From Xanthoparmelia taractica (lineage: Eukaryota; Ascomycota; Lecanoromycetes; Lecanorales; Parmeliaceae), in the NCBI GenBank assembly GCA_033085395.1, contig MU853181.1, forward strand, positions 62,001 to 126,000: a stretch of 64,000 bases of DNA, in the 5' to 3' direction. The stretch's first letter is position 1. Each line of letters opens with the position of its first letter. A program made the translations under genes and the position numbers. Below, one piece after another: positions 23,048 to 34,773 of this stretch. The notes under the pieces were generated by a model. It saw nothing but the letters and a program-made list of their open reading frames with translations. It made no database searches and had not been told where the DNA came from.

Positions 23048-24922
23048 TCACTCGGATTCCGAATCCGAGTCGTCGCTCGAGCTCGAGCTCGTTCCAGAGG
23101 AGCTGGAATCCGACTTCTCGGCTCGTGATTGCATAACAGCCATTTTCTGCCGCTGCAGTTCCTCTTCATCGCTACTACTACTGCTGCTGCTGCTACTGTC
23201 ATCATCGTCAGGCACGCCGGTCCTTCTCCTGCGCTTTCTGTTTCTCTTGGGTTTGAGGCCGTTAGCACCGTTGACCGTATTAGGCCGCTTGATCCCATGG
23301 ACTCCGTTTGCTTCGTTCGCTCGACCAAGTACTCCATCTGTGCCATCGGACCCATTCATCTTGTTTGATGTCGAGACGGGCTGCGCGGTACCGTCCTCGG
23401 CGGTAAAAACGATTTTCTTGGCCTGACTCCCTCTCGCTATGCCTCCCGCGTCAATCACCTCGACGCCTCCCATGCCCATCCCCACTCCTCTTCCCACTCG
23501 TGGCGCAGGTCCGGGATCCCGCACGGCGGCTCGCGCAAGTTGCGCCATCCCGGAGTCCATTTGACGTCCGTGGATTCCGCCAACGGTATCCTGCCGCGGC
23601 GAAGATGATGTGTGGGACTGCAGCACCTCGTCCTCGTCCTCCTTTTCTTGCTCTTCCCCTACACCCCACAGCACAATCTCCGCTCTTCTCCTCTTCCAAC
23701 ATCGCTGCTCCCATTCCTCATTCTCGCCTAGGAGTTCCGCGTCGCGCTCTTCGCGCTCGTCCTCTCTTTCTTCCAACGTCTGCTTGATCCTGGCGACCGC
23801 GGCTTCGTAGTCTCGGCGACGGCGCGTGTTGCATTGGGCGGCGGTTTCGTTGTCCATCTTTTCGCTTTCCAAAGGCTCGGATGCGAGCCACTTGTCGTCC
23901 TCTTCTCGGACTGCGAGCGCCGCTTTTCGGACCCGTGAGCGCGCGGAGGCGCCTTTGAGGCCGCGGATGTAGGGGAGGAGGGCGGAGTCGTAGGATGGCG
24001 GGATGTGCCGGAGGGAGAAGAGATGTTTGAGGATTTGGTTTTGTTGGGGTTTGGAGAATTTCCAGGTTTGAGGGGAGGTGTGGTGGCTTGTGAGGTAGGT
24101 GAGGACGGGGTCGAAGCGTGAGGGATCAGAGCCTGATGAGGTTTTGGGGAGCCTGGTTTTCTTTTTCTTGGTGGGTTTTTGGTTGTCTCTGGCGGTTGCG
24201 TCTGAGTTAGAAGGTGAAGTGGATGTGACGGGTGACGGCGACTCTAACGAAGCCACAGTTGAGGGTACGATTGATCTGAGCGCCGGGCTGACGGTAGAAG
24301 GGTCGAATGAAGGATCAGTTGCTATTTGCTCTGCGATCCAGGTTTTGTAGAGGCCTTTGATGCTGTCACCGTCTCCAGTCTTAGTGTCCGGCGTGAAGGA
24401 GACGGATTTCCCTTTTGAGGCAGGCGTAGTCTTCAATGCTGGCGGAGGCGAGGACTCCTGTTCATATGTATCACCAGAATTGCTATTGACGGACGTGTCT
24501 GTTTCCACTTTTGACTCCTTGGCTTTCTTCGAGGGTCTTTTCACGTTTGTAGGCTCCTTTGAAGTTTTCTTGTTGCCATTGCCGGCTTCCGCAGACTCGT
24601 CAGAGCGGGATTTCGACTTCTTGACTTTCTTCCTAGGCTCATCCTCATTTAGTTGCTCGTGAGACGTCCCATTGCCATTGAGCACTTTTCCAGCCTCTTC
24701 TGCCCTCACTTCTGACTTCTTGCTCTTCGTCGTAGACGTTCCCGTAGGCGTGTATTCTGCGACAGAGTCTTCTTCAGCAGGTGCCTTGCGCTTCTTCAGA
24801 TTATCAGTGCCATTTTGGCGAGGTCGGGTATCATCAGGCTCTTCTTTGGCAAACTTGAGCTTCAGGCCGAGCTTTTTCCACGCAGGTACATGCTTCTGAA
24901 TTGGCTCAGGGACAGGAGCCAT
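23048..24922 (-). CDS. Nucleolar-type protein with WKF domain (C7orf50-like)
   Basis: Single exon, 624 residues. The first about 200 residues are Lys/Glu/Ser-rich with many basic KKxK clusters, consistent with nuclear or nucleolar location. A WKF domain follows at about residues 270-330: FDPVLTYLTSHHTSPQTWKF, QQNQILKHLF, IPPSYDSALLPYI and LKGASARSRV. This domain is known from human C7orf50 and fungal relatives, thought to act in ribosome biogenesis. A charged helical region (LEEREDEREERDAEL) and a basic RKRRRRT segment precede a C-terminal Ser/acidic run (DDDDSSSSSS, then SSSSSDDSDSESE), probably a casein-kinase-2 substrate tail. The start ATGGCTCC is in good context. The function in fungi is inferred only. 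Confidence 0.8.
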   Translation of the reverse strand: MAPVPEPIQKHVPAWKKLGLKLKFAKEEPDDTRPRQNGTDNLKKRKAPAEEDSVAEYTPTGTSTTKSKKSEVRAEEAGKVLNGNGTSHEQLNEDEPRKKVKKSKSRSDESAEAGNGNKKTSKEPTNVKRPSKKAKESKVETDTSVNSNSGDTYEQESSPPPALKTTPASKGKSVSFTPDTKTGDGDSIKGLYKTWIAEQIATDPSFDPSTVSPALRSIVPSTVASLESPSPVTSTSPSNSDATARDNQKPTKKKKTRLPKTSSGSDPSRFDPVLTYLTSHHTSPQTWKFSKPQQNQILKHLFSLRHIPPSYDSALLPYIRGLKGASARSRVRKAALAVREEDDKWLASEPLESEKMDNETAAQCNTRRRRDYEAAVARIKQTLEEREDEREERDAELLGENEEWEQRCWKRRRAEIVLWGVGEEQEKEDEDEVLQSHTSSSPRQDTVGGIHGRQMDSGMAQLARAAVRDPGPAPRVGRGVGMGMGGVEVIDAGGIARGSQAKKIVFTAEDGTAQPVSTSNKMNGSDGTDGVLGRANEANGVHGIKRPNTVNGANGLKPKRNRKRRRRTGVPDDDDSSSSSSSSSDEEELQRQKMAVMQSRAEKSDSSSSGTSSSSSDDSDSESE

Positions 24923-25312
24923 GGTGAGCGTTGGTGAAGCTCCTTGGCCACGAGAGGCTTGGACATGAGAATCAAGAACTCTGTGCGTTTTGAAGCCGCA
25001 TTTTTGAGCTGCCAGAAAAAGTGTCGAAGTTCGAGCTGGTTGGCGGAATGATTCCGCCTGATAAAGTAGGTTGAAGCCCTGAGCTACTTAATCAAACTGC
25101 CCTTGTGCTTGCGCTGAGGTTGACATCTCCAGGTATCGCACTTCCATGGAGCAGGGGCTTCAATATAAACCAATCCAGGTATCATATCTACAAGAGTAAG
25201 AGTGGTGCCGAGCAATCATTAACCATACCAGCGTCCACGTCTATGCATATGCCGCTCAAAGGCCCATCATGGGTATCGCTAACGCCCTGTTCTAATAGCA
25301 CCGTAGACGTAT
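24923..25312. other. Intergenic
   Basis: Promoter region of the WKF gene and 3' flank of UBC12; both genes are on the minus strand. Nothing else seen. Confidence 0.5.
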
Positions 25313-26117
25313 CTACTTGCTAATAACCCTCTCGTAGTTCTCGTGCCTGACTGCCCCTCCACTCATCGAGGTCCGCACGTTCCTCTTGAAGCCTTCCCTG
25401 TTCGACCGTAGGTCCTCCGCTGCCTCTTTGTTCAAGGGATCCGAAGCATTGGGTTCGAGGAACAAGAACTGTAAACGCCAGCTGTTAGTCATAGCCAAGC
25501 ACTTTTTCCCTCGCCGTGCTCTCTGCTCCCCAATCCCATCGTAGCCCACCCCACTTCGGCGTAGACGTACCTGCAACCCAACAATAACAGCATTCAAATT
25601 CAAGACAGGCTTCCAGTCCTCCCTCAGAATGTTCAAGCACACGTTCCCCTCGAGGTCAATATTGGGATGGTATATTTTCTGTGTGCATTTGACCTTCGGC
25701 GGGTCGTGTGGGAAGTTCTGGTTGATGGCGAAGTTGAAGTGGAAGCTGCCGCCTTTGTACATTCCCTCGTCCGGTTCGATGGTCAGGGTGAAGTTCAGGA
25801 TATCATCGGGGTTAGGAAAGGATGTTTTCATAGTGCGGCCGAGAGTGCCTTCGAGCTCTGCGAGGTCTGCCGGTGTTGGAAACATCAGCCATGGTGACCC
25901 GCAGAGCAAGCTGGAGGGACATGTCATAGCCAGTACCTTTCTGTACTCGTAGTTGAGCTGCTGTCACTTTCTTCTTCTTGGGCCCGGCCCCCTCAGCGTT
26001 TGCATCTTTCTGCTGCTGTTGTTTCTACCGTCGTGTGTCAGTCAGCTACTCAAGGGAATATCCTCACGAACGCTGGGCAGCAGTGTCTGTATTCACCATA
26101 GACCATATCTTTAGCAT
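25313..26117 (-). CDS. ubc12: NEDD8-conjugating enzyme E2 Ubc12
   Basis: Four exons, in transcript order 26117-26097, 26024-25937, 25866-25571 and 25468-25313, 186 residues. It carries NEDD8/Rub1 as a thioester and transfers it to cullins. The first exon is only 21 nt and encodes MLKIWSM, matching the short MLK start of yeast and animal Ubc12 whose N-terminal peptide docks into the E1; a Gln/Lys-rich linker ([27 protein letters not shown]) follows. The UBC fold shows [16 protein letters not shown] with catalytic Cys at about 113, then REDWKPVLN and [10 protein letters not shown]. Length agrees with the family (about 183). Intron phases are 0, 1 and 0. The start was fixed by the conserved N-terminal peptide rather than by the longest open frame. 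Confidence 0.95.
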
Positions 26118-26638
26118 CCTTGCGATTTTACAGGTCCGTAATGTTCAGTCAAAGTCGTGCCTCGAAAGGGTTGACTTGGAACGTTGGTAGCACAAGACGT
26201 TCGGGGTTGTTGATGCGGTGGAAGGTGAACTTGCTATGGAGAAGTGACGTCGAGATGAATATGACAACGGACTTGGATGGTGCTGATATTACTGGATTTT
26301 GTTGTATGTGTGATAGTGCGTATTCAATTATAATGGATGTTGCGTTCTACGCCTGAGATATGGAAAAGTAAACCCGCCACACGGTCTAGCTACTACTAGT
26401 CTCAAAGATGCCTCCATCAGACATTTCCTTCAGAAAAAAAAAAAATTATATAAACGTAACACAAAGCTATTGGCATAATTGTCATATTGATATCGTATGT
26501 ATCAAGGTTTTGAGTTTCGTCACATGGAAAGTCAATAATATACAGATGCTGTATGCTTATGCAGTCAATGAAGTGGCACCGCTGGTAATCCAATATGCAC
26601 GTGTACCGACGTTTTGATAGTCATTGAGAACGTTCCTT
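26118..26638. other. Intergenic
   Basis: Promoter of UBC12 and 3' flank of the chitin synthase (both minus strand). An A-rich tract lies at about 26434-26446. No gene seen. Confidence 0.5.
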
Positions 26639-29600
26639 CTACCTCCGGTTAAAACAGCACAGCAAGCCCGACTTTCCAAGGAACCAGCAGCACCCGATGA
26701 AGCGAATCACCGACAGGGCAGCTGTAGACCAGAGCAAGGCTCGGAAGAAATTCGACGTCCTGCCTGTCGCACTATTCTGCAAGCTACAGTCAGCAACAGC
26801 GTCAAGCGCTCAAAGAGGACAAAGGATCGTACCGAGAACCCCAGCGATGTCAAGTTGCTGCTCGTTATGCCAACAGCAAGCAAAGCATTCGAAAAGATCC
26901 AGGCCGTTACCAATTTTGTTCTGAAGCTCTTGTATGAATCCTCCAATGTCTTCTTCTCGACGACCGCTGGTGGATGGTACTCCGCCAGTGCACGCTTGAC
27001 CGTGATCTCGAATTGGCTATCTATGTCCGCTTGAGGTTTGTCGGGCTCTTCGATAACAGCGGCTTTACCGTCTCCTGTCTTGGTGGTTTGAGCTGATGGC
27101 AGAACATCGGCCTTGTCAGATCCTTTGGTGCCCCACGACACGTCGTGCCAATTACTGAAGGCATAGACGTTGAGAATATTGACGTAGGATGACATGAGGC
27201 AAAGATACTGAGGGAACGAACTGAACATATGCCACGGATCCAGGTACATGAAGGAAGCCACGAAGTACAAACCAAACGTGGCTGCCAAAGCTATAATGAT
27301 AATGCCTGAACTCGACGAGGAGAAGAAAGTCTTGAAGAAGTCATCGAGACCATTGTGTGTGTCGATTTGCGTTTCATTGTGACCACTGAGAGCTCGGACC
27401 ACCAAGAACATTGACAAAACCACAATGTAGACCTGGATGATAGCGAAGAGTAGAAAAGACATGATATACGTCACTCTCGATCTATACGTGTTGTCAATGA
27501 AGCGTTGCATTGAGGGACCGGAATACACCTACCCTTTAGGTCGATTTCCCAATGCTAGAATGAATTGCAGAAGGACACAGCCAAGATAGAGATACTGCAG
27601 CACCGTATTGATGATTGGCGTGACTGTGTTGCCGAAGGGGAAAGCTTTATTCTGGTTTGCTAAGCTTGGGGTTCCGACAAGATTCATGATGACGCTGGTT
27701 GTGAGCCAGAACGAAGCTGAAACAGTTGTTAGATGCCGGACTAGTAGATGGTAAGATGAGATTACTGACCAAGAGAGAACCACGAGAGAAACACAGAGAA
27801 TATGTTGTAAAGTAATTGAATATGGAAAAAGAACATGCGCACGATGTTGTGACTGCTTTTATATATCCTTCCGAAATGCATCAGTGAGTAGATACTCGCT
27901 GCAAAAGATCCGTTGAGCCATCTTCGTCGTTGGCCGATGAACTCTGGAGCACCTTCGGGAACGTCAGTCTCACCCTTTGAGGCCTTCACGTAGGTCAAGT
28001 GCCACTTCGATCCAGCTTTTGCGACAAGTTCGAAACAGAGAATCCGATCCTCGGCCAAGAACATATTCTTCTTGAAGATGTTCATATTCTCGATGCCTTT
28101 ACCTTCATTAATCTTGGCTGCCGTGTGGTCACCATGAAAATATTGGTCAAGAGGGCGTCCTATTATAGCACGATATCGGTAGGCAGAGAACGCTCCAGGA
28201 AGAACGCTGACGTATCCAAAGGAGCTTTCCAGGGGTTTGTCCAGGATGTTACTGATTTTGTACTCAAAGTTCTGGGCTGCCACGAGCGGATTCAGGAGGT
28301 TTTTCCATCCTTTACCCAACATAGCATGGATTTCTCCACAAGCTCCACCAAGATCTTTGTCATTATAGAAAGCTTCCCACAGTGCAAGCAGAGACTTGGG
28401 TCCCGGCTTTGTCCCGGCGTCCAGAAGAATACAGACTTCTGGGTTCAGGATCTTACCGAAAGCGTAGAATAGCCATCGGTGAGAATTGATTTTCTTGCAA
28501 TTCTTCTGTTTGAGACAGAAGATCATTTGCACCGGAGGAAGCGTGCTGGGGCCATCATCCTGGGGTTGTATAAGTTTCTGGTTGGCTGTGACCGAAAGTT
28601 GCGTAGTGTATTCAAAGATATGGGCTGTGGTTTCTTTGCCATCGACATCTTTCTTCATCACACCATCTTGGTAGATGCCAATTGTTGCCAGAACATCCAG
28701 AGTATCCTTGTCGCAAGGATCAATCCCATCAAATACCAGACACACAACAATCTTTTGCCAAGCAGGGCCTCCCTTATTCCAGAACTCTGTCTTCTTGATG
28801 TTGACAATGTCGCGGATATTCTGCATGACACCGTGAAGGGTACGAGCAGTCAGCACCTTGTCTTCATTGTAGTATGTGATAGCTATGAGGAGTTCCGTGT
28901 GACGGTTGTACATGGCTGGCCGAAGATTGTAACCATTCTTGAGGGTAAACTCATTGGGATCGCAAGTTGCAGCAGTGTCTGAAAATGATTAGCAACGGCT
29001 TCTTCCTCGACTCAGAAAACTGCATACATCTCAGATGTGTGAACTCTTCGCTACCTTCCTCCAAGTCGTTTCTATACTTCGCCTGTACAGCGTTCTGGAT
29101 AGCGCTGGGAACCGGATAGTCCACGCTCAAGACCGAGCCCTGAACAAGTTTCACTTTACGAGTCGCATAACGCCTCAAACCATTTGCTCCAGGGGCTTGT
29201 CTCTGCTTCCATGCTTCCGTTGAGCTAGTGTCACTTCTTTCATATGGAGACGGTGCTCGCCCAGGCACACCAAATGCCGCTGTGGGGTCGTCAATAGTCG
29301 AGCTGTAGCCATCTCCATGATACCCATTGTAAGGAGGTGCTTGCGACCTATGATCCCCAACATAGGATTCTGTTAGTGTATAGCTGGAGGCAGGTCTGAT
29401 AGGTGGAGTTGCGGTGCCAGAGTGTGGCTCATCAAAAGGCCCATTGAAGGGGCCTTGGCCATGGGACAAGAGGGCTCGTTCATCTTCCTCATCAGATCCT
29501 TCATGTGGAGGTAAATGGTATTGCTGTTTCGAGTATTAGCAAAGGCTTGCAAATCTGGAAACACTATACTAACACTGCCAGGGGGTAGGTCGTGCAGCCG

Positions 29601-29648
29601 GTGGTCCTCTGGATAGTCCCCAGATCCCGAAGATCCTTGGTAAGCCAT
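26639..29648 (-). CDS. chsB: Class III chitin synthase
   Basis: Six exons in transcript order: 29648-29574, 29523-29028, 28978-27770, 27716-27533, 27481-26833 and 26776-26639; 916 residues, the normal length for Pezizomycotina-specific class III enzymes (A. nidulans ChsB, N. crassa Chs-1). It polymerises GlcNAc from UDP-GlcNAc at the hyphal tip plasma membrane. The N-terminus [12 protein letters not shown] and the Pro/Ser-rich leader are class III-like, then [20 protein letters not shown] and the catalytic domain with [58 protein letters not shown] and the QRRRWLNGS product-binding motif. About seven membrane helices follow. The last exon begins [16 protein letters not shown] and ends [10 protein letters not shown]. 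All phases are consistent. Its wall-building role fits with the GT2 at 16.5 kb and Opy2 at 32 kb. Confidence 0.95.
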
Positions 29649-32003
29649 TCAGTCGTGAAACGAAGGGTAGGAATAGATTGAATACGGCCGCTGTAGTGAA
29701 AGGATGATGGAAGCGTTGGGAGGCAGATATTGGAGTGTCTGCCTTTAAAGGGTGTAGCGAAGTACTTGGTATTTTCAGACGCTGTTGACAGCCGCCAGCT
29801 AACAATTTTGGTGGCCGTCTGTTCAACTTCTCGAACTCCCCAGGAAGGCTTTCGCTATCGCTTTCAAATGATGTGGGTGGAGAAGAAAGTGTGAAAGCTC
29901 AGATCAGGGGGTCTGTTACAGTATGCTTTGTACCGATCGTTTGCAGATGTGGCTTGAACCAATCACAGCCAACGTCCGCCACAGCACAGCAAACGAAGGG
30001 GCAAGAATCACGTTAAACAACGCTGTTTCCCGTATATGGTGGAAGTGAACTGTCTTGTTATAGATCGATGCAGAGTTGATTTTGAAGAGAAGTCAAGTCT
30101 TACGAATGGCATCCTAATCCGGCAATATCTGAGTGCGAATTCTTTGTTGTCCTCCGGACTGTGCTGTGGCGCCCTCATGTCTTGTAATTCCCAAAATTAG
30201 CAACACGCGTGTTCACAGGCTGTGTGCTTTGCTTACGAGACTCCTCTGGGTATCTATAGCTGGATACGATTTGTGCAAAGACTTAAACAAACTCATGGCG
30301 ACCGTTAACCATCTGTGTTGACTTGCCTTTGCAGCGTTTCGGTGACAAGGCTCATAAGGCCTTTCAAAAACCAAGTTGAGATTCGACATATTGATCCTGT
30401 TCCTTCCTGCTGTGCACTTTGCCTACTCGTCCTCACTGATCCTCGCTTTCCAAATACTAGGTTTGTTGTTCACGAGAGCCTGTTGTCTCTTTACGCTTCG
30501 AGCAGAATTGCACCCTTACAGCTGGCTGTTCGTTTGGAAGGTTACTGAGGGCCAAGAGGATATGGTAGAGCAAGAACTAAACCGATTGGCCGGCTAGTAT
30601 ACCCCAGATAATGTTCTGTCTAAATGCTGTCTTTCATGCACCCATGCAGGGGATGTAACGTTATTGCAGAAAGCAGTACCAAAGCGGTACCTGAGCCTCT
30701 TGAACGGAAGCAACCCTGCATACGGAGTATTGCTGCTCGGATGTGCAGACGCAGCTCAAGACAGATCATACTTCTACCTATTCAGACCCACGTGCCGGTA
30801 AAGGGAGCGCATAATATGTTGCAGTGCTGAGGCTCTTTGATCGTCTGAGATGCAAGGAGTATGCTTGACCCTACTTGACGGATCAAGACATTCCATATGC
30901 GGAAGATGGGGACGCTCAAGCGTCATGGATAATTTCTGGATTGGGTTCCCTGCGTGGTGGAGTATGTAAGTGACTCAGTGCGGAGAAAACGATATCGGTG
31001 CCGTTTTTCGGGTGCGGTTGTATGCATAACGCTTTGCGCATGTACAGAGCGGTGAATTAAGCACCGAATCATGAGCAGGCTTCTTGTCAGGTTTAGAGAC
31101 GAGGAAGACGAAAGTAGATGGAGGGGACTTTATCTTCTTCGTTTTCCTAGCGTACTTCGTAAGGACTTTTTAGGACTTTAGGACTTTAGGGGATCAGGAC
31201 AGCGTAGGAAGTAATCTCGGTTCACAGCCCCCCCCCACCCCCTTGTTATTATTGTAAAAGTACGAAAGTACACCGATTATCTTAGTTGGTGCCCCCAATT
31301 TAGGGCAAAATGAGGCCTTAAAAAACCTGAAAGCCAAAACTTTGACCCAATCAAATCATCTCGCTGCCCCTTCCCTCGCTCCCTTGTCCCGTCCCAAAAG
31401 ATCGCTCTACCTCACAGTAACCCCCCCCAACTTCTCCAGCTCTGTCCACAATCATCCATCATCATTCAGACATTGCACTCCGCTGTCAATTGGCAACAAG
31501 AACATTTGCAAGGTCCAACAACTCCATCGCAGTAGAGAAAGCTGCTCCATTTGAAAAGAAAGGGATACTCCACCACTCTAAAGTACTTGCGCCCGTCAAA
31601 TTACGCCGCAAATCAAGGACACAACACCTCGACCAGAACGAAGCGGTCGAAAGAAACACAGTAGAACGGCAAACCGACAGTCATTCGTTTATGCCACGTC
31701 GGAGTCATTTCACTGTTTGTTCGAGACCATTGAGGACTAATCAGCAAGCCTTTGAGTCCTTTGTCCTTCCCGTCTGAAAATTCAGCCAGCGAACTAAATC
31801 GAAACATTCTTCTGCAACCACCCTTTGCAGGGCTCCATCTTCTCTTGATTTTTAGTTCCAGTCCCTACATCCAGTCATATACTGTTGGTCTCTCGAACGA
31901 GTGCCTCGTTCATCACGACTGGCTGTTACGACCCGTGTATGACAACGAGCCCATCGTGGGCCCGTTTTCCTTGTCGACTCATACATATTGCGCAAAAGCA
32001 AAG
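29649..32003. other. 2.4-kb divergent intergenic region
   Basis: It lies between the divergently transcribed chitin synthase and OPY2, so it probably holds both promoters. A TTTAGGACTT motif repeats three times at about 31165-31190, and a C-rich run lies at about 31230-31243. Only short unconserved open frames are seen. Confidence 0.5.
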
Positions 32004-33547
32004 ATGGACCTCCATGGCCTCGGTCGATTCGGTAAGCATTGATGACACGGCTCTATCAGGATTCAATGCTGACGGTTTCTTTTGTAGAGTTGGATTTTAA
32101 TGCACCTCACCTTTTCCGACGATGTGCCTACTGCCCTTCTGAATCTCCACCATGTCCTTCATGTGCTTCGGACGAGGTCTGTTCCCTCATAGCTGGAGGT
32201 TGCAATTCTTGTGCGATGACTATGTGCACGAAAATTGGAGCGTCGTCAACAACAGCTTCACAAGGCTCTGGACCAGCCGCGGGCCCTATAGCAGGAGGCG
32301 TCATCGGAGGCGTCGCTGCTGTATGCCTTATGACTTTCCTAGTATGGAGATTCTGTATCAAAAAGAGAAGGGAACGGTTTCAGGAAAATGACTGGCAAGA
32401 AAATGACTGGCAAAAAGAAGAAGTATCCACGGAGAAGAGTAGAGACGAATTTGGCATGCAAAGAGATGATCGTGCCTCGGTCCATTCAGTACGCTCGATA
32501 GCATCGACTGTCCTAACTAGAGCCTCCAACGTCATCCAAATAGCCTACATACCAGGAGTCACGAATCGATCCGTTGATTCCACACCCGATCTCGTTCCAC
32601 CGGTACCGCCAATACCAGCTTTCTCGCCCGCAGGGACTCCACAGCCTCACCAACAAGACCAGCACTTTTTCATGCCTAGCGACCTTCGTGACTCCACATA
32701 CTCAGACTATACAGTCGACAGAACCTCGTACGCCAGATCCAGCATAGCCCCAAGCATGCCTCGAGGCAGCTTCCAATCGACGGCCTACCGAGGTAGTGCT
32801 ATTGTGAATGCTATACCCGCTCAGACTGCAATCCGCGGTAAAGCAAATCCCGTCGCTGTCCGGTCGAATGGCAAGAACAGCCCTGCTGAATCGAGATCCG
32901 CCACCCCGCCTCTTCCCATGGATCGCAAGCGGCATGATCTTATAAAGACAAACACCACCAGCCCGATTGTCGCTCGACTGGGTATTCCCAAAGCCGTGAA
33001 TGTCACAAAGCCTCAGCAGAACGTCCCTGTCGCTAGGAACCCTAGTCCTGTCTCCAGTGACAGATCGAATAGGTCTCCGGCCAGATTAGAGCGGCACGCC
33101 TCAGTGACAAGCTCAAGGCACAATCCAGAGTCGTCAACGTTTGATGATGCATCTAGCAGCGACGAAGACTCACCTGCAGATCAAAGCCTCATGGGCCACG
33201 AAAAATTACCACAGTTTGCGAAAACCGCGTCTCTCTCATCAAGGTCGATGGATCCTCCAGTTCGGTCTCCATCATCGGCGCCTGACCTAAGACATTCCCC
33301 AGCTATGATATCGTCTTCCTCTTCACCGGACAGCCAAGCCCGCCAGTTCATGAGCAAGGAGCAAAAGACGAAACATAAGCGATCTGGGAGTCTTAACCAG
33401 ATAATCGAAGAAGCCACTAGACGGGCTTCTAGAGAGCCTAGACATGGCGGCCTGGGTAGCATGGGTAATGTCATGACCGCCTGGACCGGCAGGGATGCTA
33501 GGGGGGAAGGCCCCTTCTCAGATGCGCATGCGGCGAGGACGCCTTGA
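32004..33547 (+). CDS. OPY2: Opy2-like HOG-pathway membrane anchor
   Basis: Exons are inferred at 32004-32031 and 32088-33547, 495 residues. The first exon is only 28 nt. A short extracellular head has eight cysteines (residues about 22-56: RCAYCPSESPPCPSC, EVCSLIAGGC, SCAMTMC), the diagnostic Opy2 N-terminal domain. A transmembrane helix (about 75-100, GGVIGGVAAVCLMTFLVW) is followed by the stop-transfer KKRRER and a long Ser/Pro-rich cytoplasmic tail containing TVLTRASNVIQIAYIPGV, a block conserved in filamentous fungi. In yeast, Opy2 recruits Ste50 to the membrane for osmostress and filamentous MAP-kinase signalling. No cleavable signal is visible, so the helix probably acts as a reverse signal-anchor. 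The tandem ENDWQENDWQKEE is a small internal repeat. Confidence 0.85.
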
Positions 33548-34773
33548 GATTATCGGCTGCCCAACTTCCTTATCATACAACTTGAAGCGTTTTATTCCTG
33601 TCGCAAATAGGGAAGCGATTGTGAAATCGTTTGGCGTACTGGACACGGCTGTTACAGCCACGGGAGGCTTTTTTGATACAGACAATTTTTAGGGCATGAC
33701 CCGGAGGCGTTTTACATCTACAAAATTTATACTGACATCTAATGGAGCTGCCATGCCGTTGGATCTACATCGCAATACTGAGACTCTCTTCAGACAAGTC
33801 ATCTTCGTCTCGCAACGTTTCACCGTTGAGGTTCTTTGCGTTTCATTCTCGGAGCGGTCACTGAAATTCAAGGCAGTTCCATCATGTCGCCTTATAGAAT
33901 ATACTTGTACTATCCCTTACAGTTTCCTATGCATACAACGCCCGCTTAATGACACCTCCTGGGTTCCATCTCTTATGGAAATGCCTAATTGAATGGATGG
34001 GAGCTACTTGCCATAATGTCGCCGCCGAACCTTTCCAAAAGTCGACCTTCCCCCACTGGAGTGTTTTGGTGCAGCAGCTCCCCCGTAGTTGGTTATAAAA
34101 GCTCATCACTAGTCAGATTTCATCACACACAAACAAGACGTCCTTCACAGTGCATCACAATTTTGACGACCTCCATGACCAGCAGGTTCGAGAGTGGCAT
34201 TATTTTCTTCCCTGAATATACTTCGGCGTCTACTGCTACCCTGTGGATCCGAATAAAACGATAGATATTCGGTTTTCTCGCCATCCTAGAATTACCAATT
34301 GGCCGTTGAACGGCCTCAAACCTCTTGGACAATCTTCTACTCCCACTACGCTTTGCTAAACAACGGCCTACCTCGCCTGTATACCTTGCTTAGCTTCTGG
34401 TGAAAGCGCTCCGCCGTTTTGACAACGCGGATCTCAGGTGTCACCTACGCTCCTGGGGAGTACTCTCACTGCTGCTGTCACTGCTACTTTATTCTGGCGC
34501 ACTGTTTCGCTGACTGTGCTAGCAACAGTCCGTAATCAAACACCTCTCCCAGTTTCTGTCACATAGCATATCTGGCTATACCACGCTCAAATCTCATGGT
34601 CTGACCTTAAGCTTGAAGATCAGTTGGCCTGCGGCAAGAGTTCCCTACGAAATCTTCCATTCGCGGCTGAAGGCAAGTCTCGAACATCTCGTCTCAGTAG
34701 AGTTCCCAAGCCTCATCACTAGCATTCGCCTAGCTTTATACGTTAGCACTGTTAGCCCAAATCCTGAAGCAGT
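33548..34773. other. Intergenic, nothing recognised
   Basis: 3' flank of OPY2 and upstream region of the patatin-like gene; only short unconserved open frames. Confidence 0.5.

Noticed and set aside
27999..28982. Plus-strand frames over the chitin synthase
   Set aside because: Antisense shadows of a strongly conserved catalytic exon.
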